DNA from: Comamonas testosteroni ATCC 11996
Lineage (GTDB): Bacteria; Pseudomonadota; Gammaproteobacteria; Burkholderiales; Burkholderiaceae_C
Reading direction: 5' to 3'
NCBI RefSeq assembly: GCF_000241525.1
Contig: NZ_AHIL01000043.1
Coordinates: forward strand, 451,424 to 515,423
DNA: 64,000 bases
In this document: positions 61,585 through 64,000 of the stretch, piece after piece
Position numbering within the stretch: the stretch's first letter is position 1
Layout of the letters: the number at the start of each line of letters is the position of its first letter
Program-made: the position numbers and the translations under genes
Notes under the pieces: model-generated
What the model was told of the DNA's origin: nothing
The model's input: only the letters and a program-made list of their open reading frames with translations
The model's database searches: none

Positions 61585-61810
61585 AGGCAACCCATGTTGG
61601 CCGGTATCCGGGCTAGGCGAATCATCCTCTTGCCGGCCTTCCCAGCGCGAAGCGCCAGTGGCCATGGGGGAAAAGGCGGAATGCCGCAGCATTCCATTCG
61701 CCGACCGTTGCGGGGGCAGCGCAGGTTCGGAGTGCCAGTGCATCTGGCCAACCCCTCCCTGCTTCCCGTTGAACTGAGACCACAGAAAAGCAGCCTCGAG
61801 CACCAACAGA
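61585..61810 (-). promoter_or_regulatory. Cobalamin riboswitch upstream of btuB and the late cob operon (copy 4)
   Basis: Read on the minus strand: cagttcaacggg near 61770, the core ctgcgctgcccccgcaacgg at 61705-61724, the ggaaggcc block near 61640 and the B12 box tagcccggataccggccaac at 61595-61614. It ends about 80 bases before the btuB start. The operon behind it extends about 13 kb to cobQ. Confidence 0.92.
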
Positions 61811-62051
61811 CTCCCATTGTAATGAGCGCTACGCAGCGCAGATCCTTCATTCGAAGTAGCCTTGCGCGGCTCAGGTGACGATTTTTTACCTTAAACATGC
61901 GTTTGAGGCACACAGAACTTGCGCAGCACGCTACGATTTTGAGAGAAATATTGCAGTTTCCCGACTACGGCAGTCAAGCAGCCTGTGCTCTGGCGCAAAC
62001 TGCTGAATTTGCCTGCACATTTATACTCATCCACGGACTGCAAGACCTACA
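61811..62051. other. Divergent intergenic region between btuB riboswitch and the zapB-like gene
   Basis: About 240 bases expected to hold the promoter for the btuB leader (minus strand) and for the zapB-like/zapA genes (plus strand). No boxes assigned with confidence. Confidence 0.45.
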
Positions 62052-62273
62052 ATGGCAGAGTCTATGACCACCCAGCCCTCTCTTGATCTCATTGCCGAGC
62101 GCGTAGAGCGTCTGCTGGTGCGCCACGAGGAACTGCAGCGCACCAACACCCTGCTCACCGATCAGGTCATCGCTCTGACGCAAGAGCGCGATTTGCTGCG
62201 TCTGCGCCTGCAGGCCGCACGTGCGCGCGTCGATGCATTGATCGAACGCCTGCCCGCCAACCAGGGAGAGTGA
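62052..62273 (+). CDS. Small coiled-coil protein upstream of zapA (ZapB/TIGR02449-like)
   Basis: 73 residues, nearly all predicted coiled coil (LIAERVERLLVRHEELQRTN, then LLTDQVIALTQERDLLRLRL). The position directly before zapA and the size match the ZapB-like/TIGR02449 proteins of cell division. An internal ATG at 62064 is an alternative start. Confidence 0.8.
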   Translation: MAESMTTQPSLDLIAERVERLLVRHEELQRTNTLLTDQVIALTQERDLLRLRLQAARARVDALIERLPANQGE

Positions 62274-62313
62274 CAGCCGTCACCCTCCATCACCAGACCC
62301 GCCACTGACGCCC

Positions 62314-62694
62314 ATGAAGCAGATCGATGTGCAAATCATGCAGCAAAGCTATGTGCTGACCTGCCCCGATGGTCAAGAAGAACGTGTGCAGGAAGCCGTT
62401 CGCCGCGTTGATGACGCCATGACCCGCATCCGTGACAGCGGCAAAGTCCGCTCGCGCGAGCGTGTGGCGGTACTGGCAGCCCTCAATATGGCTTTCGACG
62501 TGCTTGACCGTGATGCCCAGCAAGCCCTTATGGCCAACGCCCAGGCAGAAATGCAGGCGCTTGCTCAGGAACAGTTCACGCCTCCTGAGGCCAATGAGGC
62601 CGCCCAGGCTGAGCTGCAGCGCCAGCAGGAGCTTGCCGAGCAACTGGTGCTCAAGCTCGATCAGGCACTGGATGCTGACGCCAGGCTGCTCTGA
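62314..62694 (+). CDS. zapA: ZapA, FtsZ-ring associated protein
   Basis: 126 residues. MKQIDVQIMQQSYVLTCPDGQEERVQEAVRRVD is the globular ZapA head; residues about 75-120 form the coiled coil. ZapA cross-links FtsZ filaments. It is followed by the 6S RNA gene, the usual order in beta- and gammaproteobacteria. Confidence 0.93.
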   Translation: MKQIDVQIMQQSYVLTCPDGQEERVQEAVRRVDDAMTRIRDSGKVRSRERVAVLAALNMAFDVLDRDAQQALMANAQAEMQALAQEQFTPPEANEAAQAELQRQQELAEQLVLKLDQALDADARLL

Positions 62695-62761
62695 TCAGGT
62701 AACCTCAGCAGCAAAGCAGTCATGACCTCCGCGCGACTGCCAATACCCGTTAGAATAAAAC

Positions 62762-62936
62762 CGTCTGCAAATCTGCCGGTTTTTATATTTCCTTGAACCA
62801 ATGCTCAACGAGCATGGGCTTGATAAATCACCTATTGAGCGTGATCGTCTCGCGTCAGATGAACCCAACGATAGGTTGCTCTTGCCCACCTGAACCCCCG
62901 GTTCAGGATGACGAACCGGTGGCATTTGCAGACACC
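62762..62936 (+). ncRNA. ssrS: 6S RNA
   Basis: Located just after zapA, the conserved place for ssrS. The ends pair over ten bases (62763-62772 with 62924-62933), continued by GGTT/AACC. The 3' arm has the 6S landmark sequence: a CACCTGAACC...GGTTCAGG hairpin near 62887-62908. A -10-like TAGAAT lies at 62749-62754, right before the start. Ends are approximate (processing not visible). It would bind and modulate housekeeping sigma-70 RNA polymerase. Confidence 0.85.
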
Positions 62937-63060
62937 TTTACACATACAAGCTGTTGGTTTAGTTGGTTTTTTCACAATAAATGGCCTCAAAAGCCAAACA
63001 AAACCAACCAGTTGCACGCAATTGGAATCAACAACTTACGCATCTATTTTGAATTGATGA

Positions 63061-63085
63061 TTAGCCCGCATTGCGGGCTTTTTTC
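63061..63085 (+). terminator. Intrinsic terminator downstream of the 6S RNA region
   Basis: AGCCCGC, loop ATT, GCGGGCT, then six Ts. It lies about 125 bases after the mature 6S RNA and may end its precursor. Confidence 0.8.
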
Positions 63086-63491
63086 TTGCCTAATAGACTG
63101 AGGCTATGCTCGGCAGCCGCCCTCCTTTGCCTCCTTGTCGGCATCTCAGGCGGCCACACCCTGACCCCGCCCGCTGTGGTGAGCCTGGCGCTTATGAGCA
63201 AGTCAAAGTCAGGCCGCAGGACATCGACGTCCCAGAACGCTAGCGGCCAATACGAGTTTGCGGAGCAAGAAGCTGCGGTGCGAAAAGTTGGACTTTGGCG
63301 AGATGCCGAGCCAGTCGCACCATGGGATTGGCGCAAAGCCTTACGCGAGCTTCGGCAAAACCTGAGTCCGTAAACAACCCCAAGCAGAAGTTCGGGAATA
63401 AGTCCCCCAATGGCTGCTTACTAACGCACAGCCGCCAACAGCACCGGCGGGAATCGGGGCTATAGGGCGGCTCTGGCTGGGCAGTCGGACC
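63086..63491. other. Intergenic region, no supported gene
   Basis: A plus-strand frame begins with a TTG that is inside the terminator and encodes about 100 residues of uncertain character; a minus-strand frame overlaps it. Neither has a ribosome site or known domain. Confidence 0.45.
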
Positions 63492-64000
63492 TTATATGGC
63501 CGCCATCCGAATGTGCTCCGGCTCTATGGTCAGCAGCGGTTTCTTTTGTGCCGGAGGGACTTGTGGGCCTGGCTGCTGCATCAGCTGCGGGCTGTAGAGG
63601 CGCCAGAGATCACCCACGCCCAGGGCGGTGCGCTGTGCCTGCGCCTGCACTTGCAGCTGCCCATCCACATAGCGAATGTCGTAGTTGCGTGCATCAAAGC
63701 CCGCGCCTGCGCGCAGATGACTGGCCACGATGGCGTAGCTGCCTGCGGCAGCGCTGGCCGCGGCCCCTGCGCTATCCAGCTGCACGCTCTGAATCTGCTC
63801 TGCACCCACCAGGCCTTGGGTCGTGAACTCATGGCCCTGAAACACCAGACTCTGACCTGTCGTTTTCTGAGCATTGCCGGCGGTAATCGTCAGTGCCTTG
63901 GGTGTGATCTGCAGCTGGTCGCCCGTGAACGTGATGCTGTAGTTGCTGTGGGCCAGGCTGCCCTGGTTGATGGCATAGCTGCCCACGTTTTCACCAGAGG
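63492..64000 (-). CDS. C-terminal part of a large MBG-repeat adhesin (filamentous haemagglutinin-like), cut by the window edge
   Basis: The last 168 residues or so of a protein that continues beyond the window. They contain MBG-type repeats: SYAINQGSLAHSNYSITFTGDQLQITPKALTITAGNAQKT, then a second one (GSYAIVASHLRAGAGFDARNYDIRYVDGQLQV). These are typical for the C-terminal region of giant two-partner-secretion adhesins. The frame is open to base 64000. The TpsB exporter at 44.3-46.0 kb could be its partner, but a dedicated tpsB may lie outside. Confidence 0.75.
   Translation of the reverse strand, partial: SGENVGSYAINQGSLAHSNYSITFTGDQLQITPKALTITAGNAQKTTGQSLVFQGHEFTTQGLVGAEQIQSVQLDSAGAAASAAAGSYAIVASHLRAGAGFDARNYDIRYVDGQLQVQAQAQRTALGVGDLWRLYSPQLMQQPGPQVPPAQKKPLLTIEPEHIRMAAI

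Noticed and set aside
63071..63373. 100-residue plus-strand frame starting in the terminator after 6S RNA
   Set aside because: TTG start lies in the terminator stem, no ribosome site, no domain.

Overview
High-GC (roughly 60-65%) chromosomal DNA from a betaproteobacterium, most likely Comamonadaceae (Comamonas/Delftia-like). The assignment is inferred from protein style and neighbourhoods, without database searches: zapA followed by 6S RNA, a Bug-type periplasmic binding protein, a DUF3149 micro-membrane protein, a SiaABCD signalling module, and cobN followed by a chlI/chlD-type gene.

The window is dominated by an almost complete aerobic (late cobalt insertion) vitamin B12 system in three blocks. 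Block A (5.2-18.9 kb, + strand) holds a cobalamin riboswitch, btuCD-type ABC genes, a second riboswitch, a TonB-dependent receptor, a BtuF-like lipoprotein, a CbiX-like/ferredoxin fusion, cobW, cobN and a chlD-type chelatase gene. The chelatase gene is split over two frames by an A7 slippery site, which probably yields both the small and medium chelatase subunits. Block B (19.1-26.9 kb, + strand) is a third riboswitch followed by cobG-H-I-J-(K)-L-E-M-F, with cobK on the opposite strand. Block C (46.8-61.8 kb, - strand) starts at a fourth riboswitch and runs btuB, cobB, cobP, btuF, btuC, btuD, cobO, bluB, cobD, cobC, a HipA-like kinase, a DUF3037 protein and cobQ. After a small His-rich secreted protein and a terminator comes cobT. 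I see no cobA/cysG, cobR, cobV/cobS synthase or alpha-ribazole phosphatase here.

Left flank (0.3-5.0 kb): an EamA exporter divergent from an Lrp regulator, a LysE/ArgO exporter divergent from an ArgP/LysG regulator, and two small membrane-protein genes. Centre (27-46.8 kb): a LysR regulator, a polar amino-acid ABC transporter without an ATPase gene, a Bug protein with an M20 amidohydrolase, and a DUF3149 peptide. Then come siaABCD plus a GGDEF-EAL protein, a decayed AraC fragment, slyX, an aminotransferase, a glycine-rich lipoprotein, a TpsB transporter and nth. Right flank (62-64 kb): a zapB-like gene, zapA, 6S RNA, and the C-terminal end of a large MBG-repeat adhesin that runs off the window.

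Blocks A and C each encode a complete outer- and inner-membrane corrinoid uptake path, and together with block B they cover the route from precorrin-2 to adenosylcobinamide-GDP plus the lower-ligand base. The four riboswitches imply feedback repression of uptake and synthesis by cobalamin. All functions are read from motifs and context only.
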